IMG/VR virus record: IMGVR_UViG_3300036772_000333
Coordinates: 1-56,983 of that record
Length of the DNA: 56,983 nucleotides
Direction: 5' to 3' (one strand)
Source: a virus
Shown: piece by piece, positions 48,678 to 56,827 of the stretch
Position numbering within the stretch: the first letter of the stretch is position 1
Layout of the letters: each line of letters opens with the position of its first letter
The notes under the pieces: model-generated
The model's input: the letters and a program-made list of their open reading frames with translations, nothing else
Databases searched by the model: none
Told to the model about the DNA's origin: nothing
Position numbers and translations under genes: made by a program

Positions 48678-49242
48678 CGGCGTCGTCCATGTCGGAGCGC
48701 ACTGCGGAGAAGAGATTGAGGAGTACGCCGGCCGCTCCCCCATCATCTGCTTCGAGCCGCAAGCGACGATCTTTCCAGAAGGAGTCATTTGGGCGAACTT
48801 CGCTCTCGGCGATCATCATGGAGTGATCAACCTGTTTGTTCCGTGGCGTATCCATGGAGACGGACTCGATACCCAGATGGCAAGCGCCTACCCTCTGATC
48901 GAAGAGGTAGCGAACGAGATTGGATGGTCTGTCACTCGCTGCGAAGTCATTCCCGTTCCGGTGACGCGTTTTGACCTGTGGGCGATGAAGTACTTCTACA
49001 AAGAGGGTTCGTGTTCCCTTCTGGTGATCGACGCTCATGGTATGGAGCTGGAAGTTCTCGAAGGGTTTGGTCGGTACCTTATAAGCTTCACCGACCTCAA
49101 GATCGAATGCTGCGAAGTTTCGCCTTGGGACGGAGGCTGCTCTGCCTATGAAGTAGAGGAGTTTTTGAAGGGTCATGGGTTCAAGCGAACCAGCCCGATT
49201 CTATCGTGTGGTGATGTTTTCTTTACAAAGGAGCTACAGTGA
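48670..49242 (+). CDS. FkbM-family methyltransferase
   Basis: 190 residues from TTG 48670, eight bases after GGAGG and overlapping the previous stop. Motif I is VVHVGAHCGEE, then ICFEP for the acidic ribose contact, and LVIDAHGMELEVLEGF matches the FkbM D-x-x-G-x-E-x-x-V-L-x-G signature. Enzymes of this type O-methylate sugars. In this cassette it may cap a glycan. Confidence 0.82.
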   Translation: MSNGVVHVGAHCGEEIEEYAGRSPIICFEPQATIFPEGVIWANFALGDHHGVINLFVPWRIHGDGLDTQMASAYPLIEEVANEIGWSVTRCEVIPVPVTRFDLWAMKYFYKEGSCSLLVIDAHGMELEVLEGFGRYLISFTDLKIECCEVSPWDGGCSAYEVEEFLKGHGFKRTSPILSCGDVFFTKELQ

Positions 49243-49811
49243 TTCCAAGTTTTGAAGAGGTGATGCGTTTCACCACAACCGTAAGCGGCAGTACTGCACT
49301 TGAAGATGCCGATGCGTTCGGACTCTACAGTGCCTGCCTCGAAGTTCCACGAGGAGGAATTGTCGTTGAGACCGGATGCCAGCTCGGAAGGTCTTCGAGT
49401 TTGATTCTGCAGATGGCGCGGGCAATCGGCTTTCACTCCATCCACATCGATCCGTATACGGAACAGCCTGAGTTTCTATCCAATTGGGTCTCGATGATGC
49501 ATCGCCTGGGCGGCGAGCGCACGCGGGAGTTTACCTTCCTCTGCATGGAATCGCTCAAGTCGTCTTGGCTCATCCAAAAACTCGGTCCTATCGATATGTG
49601 TTTTATCGATGGAGATCACGAGTATCCCGGTGTCATGATCGATCTCGCACTGATTGCGGAGCAGGTTCGCCCCGGCGGCGTTCTCACGGCTCACGACTAC
49701 ACGAATGAGGGTCTTCCGGGAGTTACCCGAGCGATATCCGACTACATGGTCAAAGGAACGTGGGATCCCGTGGGCGTGTTCGGAACACTCGGAGTCTGGA
49801 GGCGGCAATGA
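49239..49811 (+). CDS. Class I SAM methyltransferase (Methyltransf_24-like)
   Basis: 190 residues from GTG 49239 (GTGA overlap; AAAGGAG upstream). VVETGCQLGRSSSLIL is SAM motif I, HIDPYTEQ the acidic strand end, MCFIDGDHEYPGVMIDL the strand-4 motif and GGVLTAHDY the post-motif. This pattern is used by glycan- and macrocin-type O-methyltransferases. The substrate is unknown. It follows the FkbM gene. Confidence 0.8.
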   Translation: MIPSFEEVMRFTTTVSGSTALEDADAFGLYSACLEVPRGGIVVETGCQLGRSSSLILQMARAIGFHSIHIDPYTEQPEFLSNWVSMMHRLGGERTREFTFLCMESLKSSWLIQKLGPIDMCFIDGDHEYPGVMIDLALIAEQVRPGGVLTAHDYTNEGLPGVTRAISDYMVKGTWDPVGVFGTLGVWRRQ

Positions 49812-50332
49812 AGATCGGATATAACGTCGGTAGTGGGCAGAGGCCCTTCAAGAGCACATCGGAAATCCAATGGATCAACACAGACAAAATTGCTCACGAA
49901 GGGATGCCAGCCCCCGACCTATTGGCCGATGGTGCACATCTCCCCTGCGGAGACCAAACCGCCGACTACTTTGTGCTCTCCCAAGTTTATGAACATTTTG
50001 GTTGCGGAGAAGCGATTGATCTGCTACAAGAGTCCTATAGAGTCTTAAAGCCGGGAGGATCGCTAATCATATCTGTTCCCAATATGAAGGCGATTGCCCA
50101 GAGATGGGTAGACGGCCTGATAGATGAGTACATTTTCATGGTCTGCACCTACGGTGCTTTCATGGGCCATGAAGAGGATAGGCATCGTTGGGGAACGACG
50201 CCTGAAAGTTTGGTTCGGGATATAGAAAAGAGTGCGAATTGGAAATCCATCCAAACCTTCAACTCTCGACCAATACCCGGACTCGACGTAGCAAGGGATT
50301 GGTGGATAACGTGTCTAGAAGCGATACGGTAG
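49808..50332 (+). CDS. Class I SAM methyltransferase, compact
   Basis: 174 residues from ATG 49808 (ATGA overlap). It opens KIGYNVGSGQRPFKST, a motif-I type loop, then VLSQVYEHFGCGEAIDLLQE and RVLKPGGSLIISVPN, the classic methyltransf_11 order. It ends near 50332, overlapping the next homing gene. It may add a methyl group to the glycan or to a small substrate; uncertain. Confidence 0.75.
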   Translation: MKIGYNVGSGQRPFKSTSEIQWINTDKIAHEGMPAPDLLADGAHLPCGDQTADYFVLSQVYEHFGCGEAIDLLQESYRVLKPGGSLIISVPNMKAIAQRWVDGLIDEYIFMVCTYGAFMGHEEDRHRWGTTPESLVRDIEKSANWKSIQTFNSRPIPGLDVARDWWITCLEAIR

Positions 50333-50979
50333 AAATACCGCTCACATTTAATAAGGTTGCCGTGATCGACTCGGATGATTTCGAGTCGATATCTCCATAC
50401 AAATGGAGAGCAGAGCGAACCAAACGTGGAACCTACTATGCGGTAGCCACCATTGGCAGAAAAAATGTTCGTATGCATCAATTGGTAATGCCTGATGCCG
50501 TGGAGCGAGATCACAAGGATGGCGATGGACTGAATAATCGAAGAAGCAATCTTCGATCTGTTACACATGCACAGAACATGCACAACTCACTAAAAGCAAG
50601 AACGCCGAATGCCAGCTCTAGATTTAAAGGGGTAGCTTTTCAGAAGAGGCTCAAGTCTCGACCTTGGCAAGCTCGAATTGGAGATAAGCACCTCGGATAC
50701 TTCGAGACCGAAGAAGAGGCTGGTACTGCTTACGACTTGGCCGCCAACGCTGAGCGTGGCGAATATGCGAAAACAAACAATCTGGATGTACCGATAACTC
50801 CGAATCATCGGTATCGAATAGTCCGAAAGGAATTTAGGGCACAGCCGATTCTGGGGCACCCAGAAGCTAGAATCCTTGAGTACGAATTGGAGTGCGGTCA
50901 CGTACATTCCATATCGGCGTGTAAGGCAGAAAAGATCGGCACAGAGTCGCGCTGCAAAACCTGCATTGGAGCAATATGA
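50311..50979 (+). CDS. HNH homing endonuclease with AP2 and zinc end
   Basis: 222 residues if GTG 50311 is the start. HNH core: RMHQLVMPD and ERDHKDGDGLNNRRSNLR. An AP2 domain follows (~103-150: SRFKGVAFQKRLKSRPWQARIG, ..YFETEEEAGTAYDLA), then a four-Cys end (CGH..SACK..RCKTC) which may bind zinc. It lies between a methyltransferase and a glycosyltransferase, coupled to the latter by ATGA. It is the second mobile gene in the cassette. Confidence 0.82.
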   Translation: MSRSDTVEIPLTFNKVAVIDSDDFESISPYKWRAERTKRGTYYAVATIGRKNVRMHQLVMPDAVERDHKDGDGLNNRRSNLRSVTHAQNMHNSLKARTPNASSRFKGVAFQKRLKSRPWQARIGDKHLGYFETEEEAGTAYDLAANAERGEYAKTNNLDVPITPNHRYRIVRKEFRAQPILGHPEARILEYELECGHVHSISACKAEKIGTESRCKTCIGAI

Positions 50980-51668
50980 TGAACCCGGTTCTAATCCTGA
51001 CTCATAATAATCTCGCCCTCACGAAGCGCTGTGTCGAAAGCCTCCGCAAGCAGACTGTGGATGTCGATATCAACATCTTCGACAATGGATCGACGGATGG
51101 AACCCCGGATTGGTGTATGCAGCAACACGATGTCGCGCCGTTCCTGTCCATGACGAACGTCGGCGTCAGCAAGGGTTGGAATAACGTCCTCAACATCCTG
51201 TTTCGAGAGGATGGGTTCGATCATGTTCTCGTAGTTGGCAATGATACAGTGCTTCCGCCGTGGTTCTACGCAGAACTCCTGAGTTATGATCTTCCGTTTG
51301 TGACCGGAGTGGCCGTCGACACGATCACCAGCATCGCAGCGCCGCCTACAGAACGCAAGACTGAGCCACACCCCGATTTCAGCGCCTTCCTCATCCGCCG
51401 GGACTGTTGGGAGAATGTTGGCCCCTTCGATGAGACGATGGAACTTTATGTACAGGACTGCGACTTTCACGTGCGCGCCCATCGTGCCGGGATCGAGTTG
51501 ATGAAGGCCAGCGTACCCTACTACCACGAGAGGAGTTCTACCCTACGCAATGCCCCGCCCCAAGAGCAGCGACAAATCCACGAGCAAGCCAATCGAGACC
51601 GCGCAACCTTCCGAGCCAAGTACGGATGTATCCCCGGTGAGGCGGCTTATGAAGACCTCTTCCGCTAA
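50976..51668 (+). CDS. Glycosyltransferase family 2
   Basis: 230 residues. VLILTHNNLALTKRCVESL, then INIFDNGSTDGTPDW (GT2 donor loop), VLVVGNDTVLPP as the D-x-D-like metal site, and YVQDCDFHVRAHRAGIEL as the acceptor motif. ATGA overlap with the homing gene. It is the last catalytic gene of the cassette. Confidence 0.88.
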   Translation: MMNPVLILTHNNLALTKRCVESLRKQTVDVDINIFDNGSTDGTPDWCMQQHDVAPFLSMTNVGVSKGWNNVLNILFREDGFDHVLVVGNDTVLPPWFYAELLSYDLPFVTGVAVDTITSIAAPPTERKTEPHPDFSAFLIRRDCWENVGPFDETMELYVQDCDFHVRAHRAGIELMKASVPYYHERSSTLRNAPPQEQRQIHEQANRDRATFRAKYGCIPGEAAYEDLFR

Positions 51669-51849
51669 GAAGCGCATTTACCTTCAGTTCGAGAGGCCGG
51701 AGGACTTGGAGCTTTACGATCGTCTTGCTAAAGATGCCGTAGAGAAGCGGTACGATCTTCCTGTCTACACCCTTCTGGTACTCTTGGCGGCGTATCCTAA
51801 GACCTTATCCGGTACAGGTGAGGAAGTTGATCGGGTGTCACCGGAGTAG
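51649..51849 (+). CDS. Small hypothetical protein at the cassette end
   Basis: 66 residues from ATG 51649, or 99 from ATG 51550 with a Ser/Thr/Pro-rich N-terminus that overlaps the glycosyltransferase. The core (KKRIYLQFERPEDLELYDRLAKDAVEKRYDLP) looks like a small ribbon-helix-helix or helical domain. It overlaps the convergent nuclease-like gene by 53 bases. Possibly a small regulator; not proven. Confidence 0.45.
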   Translation: MKTSSAKKRIYLQFERPEDLELYDRLAKDAVEKRYDLPVYTLLVLLAAYPKTLSGTGEEVDRVSPE

Positions 51850-52690
51850 GAGAGTAGCAACATGCCTGATAGGGACAAGCACCCCTTCCGACTTCATCGC
51901 ATGCAGACCGTCTCATCGGGGACGTTTCTTGTGTATGCGGCATACTCCGGGCCATGTCCTTCATATCTGAACGAGCTTGAACCATCCTGCTGTCCGCCGG
52001 GTCGTATCTTATTTCCCGATTCAAGATCAATTCGTCTAATACCCCGTCTGATTGCATCACCTTCAGCCAGTCTACCGTCGCTATCTGAGACTGATCCCGC
52101 CATACTTCTTGCCAATCCAACGAGCCTCCACTCCGCTTCCTGAACCTTAGTTCTCGGTTGCTCGGATGAAGATGGCCCTTAGTCCATGCGCTATGGCGTC
52201 GACCGTGGCTGTGCGATCCAAGAATCACGGCGGTCAAGGTCAGCGATCGTTCGAGTGCAGCAAGCTCTCCTATCGTTCCCCACGAGTGAGCGTAGCTGCG
52301 GAGTGCGTCATCGTTCCAATGCCCCATCAGGACGATGCGGTGACCGCTGAATAGGTTCGAATGCCACTCGTGCTCGCCAAACGGTACAGGTTCCTGCTTT
52401 TCAAGATTCCCCAGACGACACTGGAGCGCCACCGCGAGGATGCCGGCTAGGTATCCGGTGTGCCGCACTACCATAAAGCGGTTCTCTGCGGTGTCCAGGT
52501 CGCGCTCCTGTGCGATCCGCAGTGTCGTGTCCTTAGCCTCCTGCTCAGGGTCCTCTGAGACCAGGGCGGCCTCCAGTGCGGCGTACAGCAGTCCCAGAGG
52601 CGTGATGGAACGAGGTTCGTATTTTCGACTCAAGGCATAGCGCCTCTCGCAACGATCGTGCTCGTCCAGCATCGCAGGCGTCAGGATCAT
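51797..52690 (-). CDS. Cas4/RecB-like Fe-S protein, catalytic residues unclear
   Basis: 297 residues. The N-terminus (LTPAMLDEHDRCERRYALS, C14) and C-terminus (ACDEVGRGACPYQACC: C264, C272, C277, C278) give the one-plus-three Cys spacing of Fe-S PD-(D/E)XK nucleases such as Cas4 or AddB. Between them I see GHWNDDAL and a ..LTLTAVILGSHSHGRRHS stretch, but no clear D...ExK. It is the last gene of the ejection-protein operon (ATGA overlap). It may be an inactive or diverged nuclease with a structural role. Confidence 0.5.
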   Translation of the reverse strand: MILTPAMLDEHDRCERRYALSRKYEPRSITPLGLLYAALEAALVSEDPEQEAKDTTLRIAQERDLDTAENRFMVVRHTGYLAGILAVALQCRLGNLEKQEPVPFGEHEWHSNLFSGHRIVLMGHWNDDALRSYAHSWGTIGELAALERSLTLTAVILGSHSHGRRHSAWTKGHLHPSNRELRFRKRSGGSLDWQEVWRDQSQIATVDWLKVMQSDGVLDELILNREIRYDPADSRMVQARSDMKDMARSMPHTQETSPMRRSACDEVGRGACPYQACCYSPTPVTPDQLPHLYRIRS

Positions 52691-53682
52691 TGCACAAATT
52701 TTCTTATTTCATTTGCTCCAGCCGCCCCTGCAGCCGCTGCACCTACAATTGGTGCTGATTTTTTTAATCGATTCAACGTGTTAGTCCCAAGCCTTTTTAC
52801 TTGGCTCCCACGGTGATACTCCCGCATTGCGGAGTAGTACCGATCACGTATCGCCGGTATTGGAATCGCTTCTCCGATATCGTGTTTGAACGCTTCCGCC
52901 ACTTGCCCAATTTTTCTCCTCATCTCAGGTTTCATTGACATCTTCTCTTCAGAAGATAGCGTCGTGATGTTCTTGTAAAATCTCCGCGCCTCGTCGTAGG
53001 TGATAGGCCCTTTATTGTCTCCCCACCGCTTCACGAGTTTCTTGATGACTGGAGGGACGGATGAACCCGCGTCGAAATCCTGCATGATATTCATAAGCGG
53101 TCCTTCGCTCTTGGTGAGATTGACAGGAACACCCTTCATCACCGTCTCGAGTTGGTTCAGTATTTCTCCAGCATGAGCAGTCGAAGGGATAGCCTCAATC
53201 GCCTTTGACGCCACACTTTCGCCGGTCATGTATCCGGGAATCTCCATCGCCTTGAGGATGCCCTTGCCAGTGTCGATCGCACCCTTTATCGGAGTGTCTT
53301 TCATCTCAGCAATTCCCTGAGCGGTATTTGTAGCGCCCAGCAGCGGACTGCCCATCATATCGCCAGCTTCCTTCGATACGCCCGCCTCGATACCATTGAA
53401 GCCCTTATCGCCGCGCCCCTGCATCATGCCGAGCACCCGACCGACTCCGGTACGTGTGCCGCCTTGGGTGATATCGTTTTCAGCGTTCTTCAGCCAATCG
53501 AAGACGGGAGTCTTGTTGTCTGGGGTAGCCGTGATGCTGGGCTTATCTCCCTGCTTCTGGTAGCCAAGCCGCGTGGCAAGGGTGGTCTTCTGCTCCGGCG
53601 ACATGGCCGCCATCGCCTTTGTCCGCTGCTCCGGGGTGAGAGCCTTCCACTGCGCGCCGATATCGGGTGCCTGGTCTGCCAT
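52687..53682 (-). CDS. Probable ejection (internal virion) protein
   Basis: 331 residues. It starts ADQAPDIGAQWKALTPEQRTKAM, and the LTPEQxxxAMAAMSPEQK pattern is shared in style with phage ejection proteins. The middle is Gly/Met/Lys-rich and amphipathic (GGTRTGVGRVLGMMQGRGD). The end is Ala-rich and could enter a membrane (APIVGAAAAGAAGANEIRKF). It overlaps the previous gene by one base and the next by four. Such proteins pass into the host envelope with the DNA. Confidence 0.55.
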   Translation of the reverse strand: MADQAPDIGAQWKALTPEQRTKAMAAMSPEQKTTLATRLGYQKQGDKPSITATPDNKTPVFDWLKNAENDITQGGTRTGVGRVLGMMQGRGDKGFNGIEAGVSKEAGDMMGSPLLGATNTAQGIAEMKDTPIKGAIDTGKGILKAMEIPGYMTGESVASKAIEAIPSTAHAGEILNQLETVMKGVPVNLTKSEGPLMNIMQDFDAGSSVPPVIKKLVKRWGDNKGPITYDEARRFYKNITTLSSEEKMSMKPEMRRKIGQVAEAFKHDIGEAIPIPAIRDRYYSAMREYHRGSQVKRLGTNTLNRLKKSAPIVGAAAAGAAGANEIRKFVQ

Positions 53683-55169
53683 TAGAAACTCTGGAGAAAC
53701 TTGTCTACTGCTGCATCGCCGGTCTTCTTGGCGGGTTGGTCAGGCTGTGGATTCTTGATTGCATCCTGGGCCGCCGGAACGACGTTGTTCTGTAACCACT
53801 TAATCTTGTCATACATCAACTTCGGCGTGTCGGTCGGGTGCGGGAGATGTTGCTGGACGACCTCAAAGGTATAGCGGCTGCGACCAATCTTCGTCCACAA
53901 GGAAGCACCGAGAACGCTCATCAGCGCGGTGTTCTCGAAGATTTTCGTGAGGTTAGGATCGGACGGCGGGATGCCTCTCTTATACTTGGCAAACTCGAGC
54001 CGCATCTTCACCGCATCCTCGAGGCTCCCATTGTTTTTCAGTGGTTCGAGAAGAGGCAAAACGTCGTTGACGGACGAGATGATCTGCTTCGAGGATTCGA
54101 GCGTCTGTTTATCCGCGTTGCTCTGAAGCTTATGATTCGCCAGCGAAGAGAGGCCGGGAACCACGGTTTTATCCTTGGGCGCACCGCCAGGGGGCTGAGT
54201 GACCGGCTTTGGCTTGACGATGCCTCCCACAGAGGACTTGCCGACCGGTTGAGCAGAGGTGGGGGGCTTTGCCGCTTCGCCCCCGTCCGTTTGGGCCTCT
54301 GACTCGGGAGTAACATCGATCTTTTCGCCCTGCGGCGTACTAACGGTCGTCAGGGTAACCATGTGCATCTGCCCGTCATCTCCGGGTTGCAACTGCTGCC
54401 GTGTCGTGACCTTTCCGGTATCAATAGGGCCAACATCACGCAGCTTCGCCCCCGTTGAGGGGTCTACGAGAACGAGGTGCCCTGCAACCTTCTTGAGCAC
54501 CGGCTTCGCCTTAGCCACCGGCCAGAATGAGCCATTCCACTCCACAAACGAGTTGCCGGCATTGCGCGCATCCTGCGGAATCGGCTGTCCATCGGGACCA
54601 ATAGCCTCCGGAGGAAGAGCGTTTCCCGGCAGTGGAGGTGACTTGCCGGCCGGCTTGTGATACTTCGCCTGAGCTGCGGCGCGCGCATCGATTGCCGCCA
54701 GCATCGCCTGTTGCTTCAACTCCGCCTGTTTTTCCTTCTGCGCCTCATCCGCTGCGCCCGTGCCTCCGGGAGGTACCGCGTTAGGCAATGGCTTCATCGG
54801 TGGTGCGTTGCCGGCCGTAGCGCCGTTCGGATGGATCACCTGACGAAGCTTCTCCATCAACTGCGGCGCGTGGCGCGGGTGGGAGTAGAGTCCCGTGATT
54901 TGGTCAACGTACTGCTGCTGTTGCTCGGGGGTCAGAGTGCCGTACTTCCGGCCTATCTCCAGCTGCGATTCCAGTTCCTGGGCCTTGGATGCGATGCCAG
55001 CATCTTCCAGTTTGTACGCCTGGGCACGCTTCTCCGCGTCGATCTGCGGAGCCTCACCGGAGACCACCTCTGCTGTACGCTGCAGTACCGGCACAGCGAT
55101 GGTCCCAGCGGCTTTGACCCCCTTCTCGAGGCCCGACCCGATCGTCGATAGGATGTCGCCGATTGCCAT
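53682..55169 (-). CDS. Probable ejection (internal virion) protein
   Basis: 495 residues. N-terminus AIGDILSTIGSGLEKGVKAAGTI suits membrane insertion. Then helices with LTPEQQQQYVDQITGLY (residues ~75-92), a long Pro/Lys/Gln/Ala-rich region (120-330) and a helical C-terminal part ending DAAVDKFLQSF. Composition and the adjacent 331- and 203-residue proteins fit a podovirus ejection set. TAATG overlaps couple it to both neighbours. Confidence 0.55.
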   Translation of the reverse strand: MAIGDILSTIGSGLEKGVKAAGTIAVPVLQRTAEVVSGEAPQIDAEKRAQAYKLEDAGIASKAQELESQLEIGRKYGTLTPEQQQQYVDQITGLYSHPRHAPQLMEKLRQVIHPNGATAGNAPPMKPLPNAVPPGGTGAADEAQKEKQAELKQQAMLAAIDARAAAQAKYHKPAGKSPPLPGNALPPEAIGPDGQPIPQDARNAGNSFVEWNGSFWPVAKAKPVLKKVAGHLVLVDPSTGAKLRDVGPIDTGKVTTRQQLQPGDDGQMHMVTLTTVSTPQGEKIDVTPESEAQTDGGEAAKPPTSAQPVGKSSVGGIVKPKPVTQPPGGAPKDKTVVPGLSSLANHKLQSNADKQTLESSKQIISSVNDVLPLLEPLKNNGSLEDAVKMRLEFAKYKRGIPPSDPNLTKIFENTALMSVLGASLWTKIGRSRYTFEVVQQHLPHPTDTPKLMYDKIKWLQNNVVPAAQDAIKNPQPDQPAKKTGDAAVDKFLQSF

Positions 55170-55546
55170 TAGTTGCTCGAATCACTCGCGCAGATAGTGA
55201 CCTTGTCGCCCGAGGAGCTGCCATCGATGTAGTATCGACTGATGTCCAAGACGCTCTCCGTCAAGGGGTCGTTGGGAAACCCCACATACGGTTGATTGGG
55301 TCCGATCACCGCAACCGTCCGGTTGACATCGCGCCCCGCGAAAGGGCCGTCGTTGATATAGACCAGACCCGTATTACCGGGAGTCGATAAAGTCAACTGA
55401 CGGCAGGATGCGGAGAACGGTTGGGTCGCCTTCTGCGCCCCGACGATGGAGGTCAGAGCGATAGGTGTGCCGGAGGTAATGGTGAAGGTACCGAGGGGCC
55501 AGACTCCGCCGATAGCATTGGTTTCAGGTCGGGACTGTGGTGGCAT
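55169..55546 (-). CDS. Small virion-associated beta protein
   Basis: 125 residues from ATG 55546, AGGAG five to seven bases before. Beta-rich (GTFTITSGTPIALTSIVGAQ, then VYINDGPFAGRDVNRTV), Cys at residues 48 and 119. It lies between the collagen-like secreted protein and an ejection protein. Likely a small tail or decoration component; no family recognised. Confidence 0.5.
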   Translation of the reverse strand: MPPQSRPETNAIGGVWPLGTFTITSGTPIALTSIVGAQKATQPFSASCRQLTLSTPGNTGLVYINDGPFAGRDVNRTVAVIGPNQPYVGFPNDPLTESVLDISRYYIDGSSSGDKVTICASDSSN

Positions 55547-55554
55547 GTATTCTC

Positions 55555-56196
55555 CTAGTAAACTGCTCCATTGTAAGCCTGAGCCGAGGGTGTCAGCCCG
55601 AGAGTCAGTGCCGTGCAAAATTGTGGGGTTACCGTATTCGCAGCACTCACGAAACACTGTGGTTGCACATTGGAAGGCTGCGTCCCGCCCGCACCGCTCA
55701 TCGTGCAGGACATGCCTGTGGTCGCGCCAGGTACCGTGATGGGTGTCTGGTTCGCACAGCCCAGCGTAATGAGAGCGCCGCCAATGTTTCCCGTAACAAA
55801 CTTGATCGGAGAGCTGCCCGCTGCGCCGGTGGCTCCTTGGGGTCCGGTGGCCCCGGTAGCCCCGGTATTTCCTGTTGGACCCTGAGCGCCTGTAGGGCCA
55901 GCCGGTCCGGTGGCTCCCATCATGCAATTGGAGTCCGCCGGCACCCACTGCAGTGCGGAGTTCTGGCAGAACAATGCAACCGCCGGGGGTGGAAAGTTGG
56001 CGGCCTGCCCTGTACTGGTCGTCGTCAGGGGAGTCCAGCCGTCTCCGGCGAAGGTAAAGGCTCCGACGGGGCTGGGGTTGGAGATGTTCTGCGCGACTCC
56101 ACGAAACAGGATGGCCGACGCCGATAGAAGCACGAATAGAAGCGAATAATTCATCATTCGTTTCATGAGCACTTGCTGCTGAGCGATACTCAACAT
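55555..56196 (-). CDS. Secreted collagen-like virion protein
   Basis: 213 residues from ATG 56196 (AGGAG about eight bases before). Hydrophobic signal in residues ~15-35 (YSLLFVLLSASAILFRGVAQ). Residues ~93-130 are a collagen-type G-x-y run (GATGPAGPTGAQGPTGNTG) followed by ATGAAGSSP. The end is beta-rich with several Cys (NQTPITVPGATTGMSCTMSG). It resembles collagen-repeat fibres found in phage tails, here again with a signal. Confidence 0.6.
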   Translation of the reverse strand: MLSIAQQQVLMKRMMNYSLLFVLLSASAILFRGVAQNISNPSPVGAFTFAGDGWTPLTTTSTGQAANFPPPAVALFCQNSALQWVPADSNCMMGATGPAGPTGAQGPTGNTGATGATGPQGATGAAGSSPIKFVTGNIGGALITLGCANQTPITVPGATTGMSCTMSGAGGTQPSNVQPQCFVSAANTVTPQFCTALTLGLTPSAQAYNGAVY

Positions 56197-56207
56197 ACTC
56201 TTTTCTC

Positions 56208-56819
56208 CTAAGAAAGCAGTCCTGCGAAGTCGGATGGTACCTCCGAAACCCCGGAGGTTGGGTTAGCCGCAATCTGTTGCGCGTTGTAAAGCCCCTGATA
56301 GGGGTCGGAGGCCCCGCCGATGGGAAGTCCGGTGGCAATCGAGGCAACACCGCTCGCAATGCCGCCTACCGCGTTATCCATCCGGCTCCGATTCGCCTGA
56401 GCCAATCCCGCCTCCGAGTTGATGTTCCCGGAGGCTTGACTCAGTAGATTCGTTCCCAGCCCAGCCTCTCCCGCCGCAGCCGAGGACTTCAGTTGCCCCT
56501 CTAAATCGATGATATTTCCACGAGACTGGCTTACGCCCGCCTGAGTCGCAGCGTTCAATCCCCCGGAGCGGTTTCCGAACTGAGCGTTGGCATTACGGGA
56601 CTGCTGTAACTGATCCTGATTCGCTTTGATCTCAGGGGCAAGCGCTTCGGCCTCTGCCGGTCCACCAGCCAGAATATCGCCATAGAAGTCATTCGCTGCG
56701 TTGACCGCGCCGGTGCCTGTACTGCTCTCCTGCGTCCCTAGCGTGCTGAGCTGGTTCTGCTCCGACTGCGTGGGGTTTCCCGAAAGTATGTCGAAAATAC
56801 TGCTTACGAGACTTCCCAT
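56208..56819 (-). CDS. Probable small internal virion protein
   Basis: 203 residues from ATG 56819 (AGGAG five bases before it, better than the GTG at 56825). Short hydrophobic start (GSLVSSIFDILSG), then long amphipathic helix rich in Ala, Gln, Asn and Gly (EIKANQDQLQQSRNANAQFG), ending in a Gly-rich hydrophobic part (GGIASGVASIATGLPIGG). It resembles T7 gp14-type ejection proteins in layout. First of the ejection set after the fibre gene that crosses the join. Confidence 0.55.
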   Translation of the reverse strand: MGSLVSSIFDILSGNPTQSEQNQLSTLGTQESSTGTGAVNAANDFYGDILAGGPAEAEALAPEIKANQDQLQQSRNANAQFGNRSGGLNAATQAGVSQSRGNIIDLEGQLKSSAAAGEAGLGTNLLSQASGNINSEAGLAQANRSRMDNAVGGIASGVASIATGLPIGGASDPYQGLYNAQQIAANPTSGVSEVPSDFAGLLS

Positions 56820-56827
56820 GATCACTC

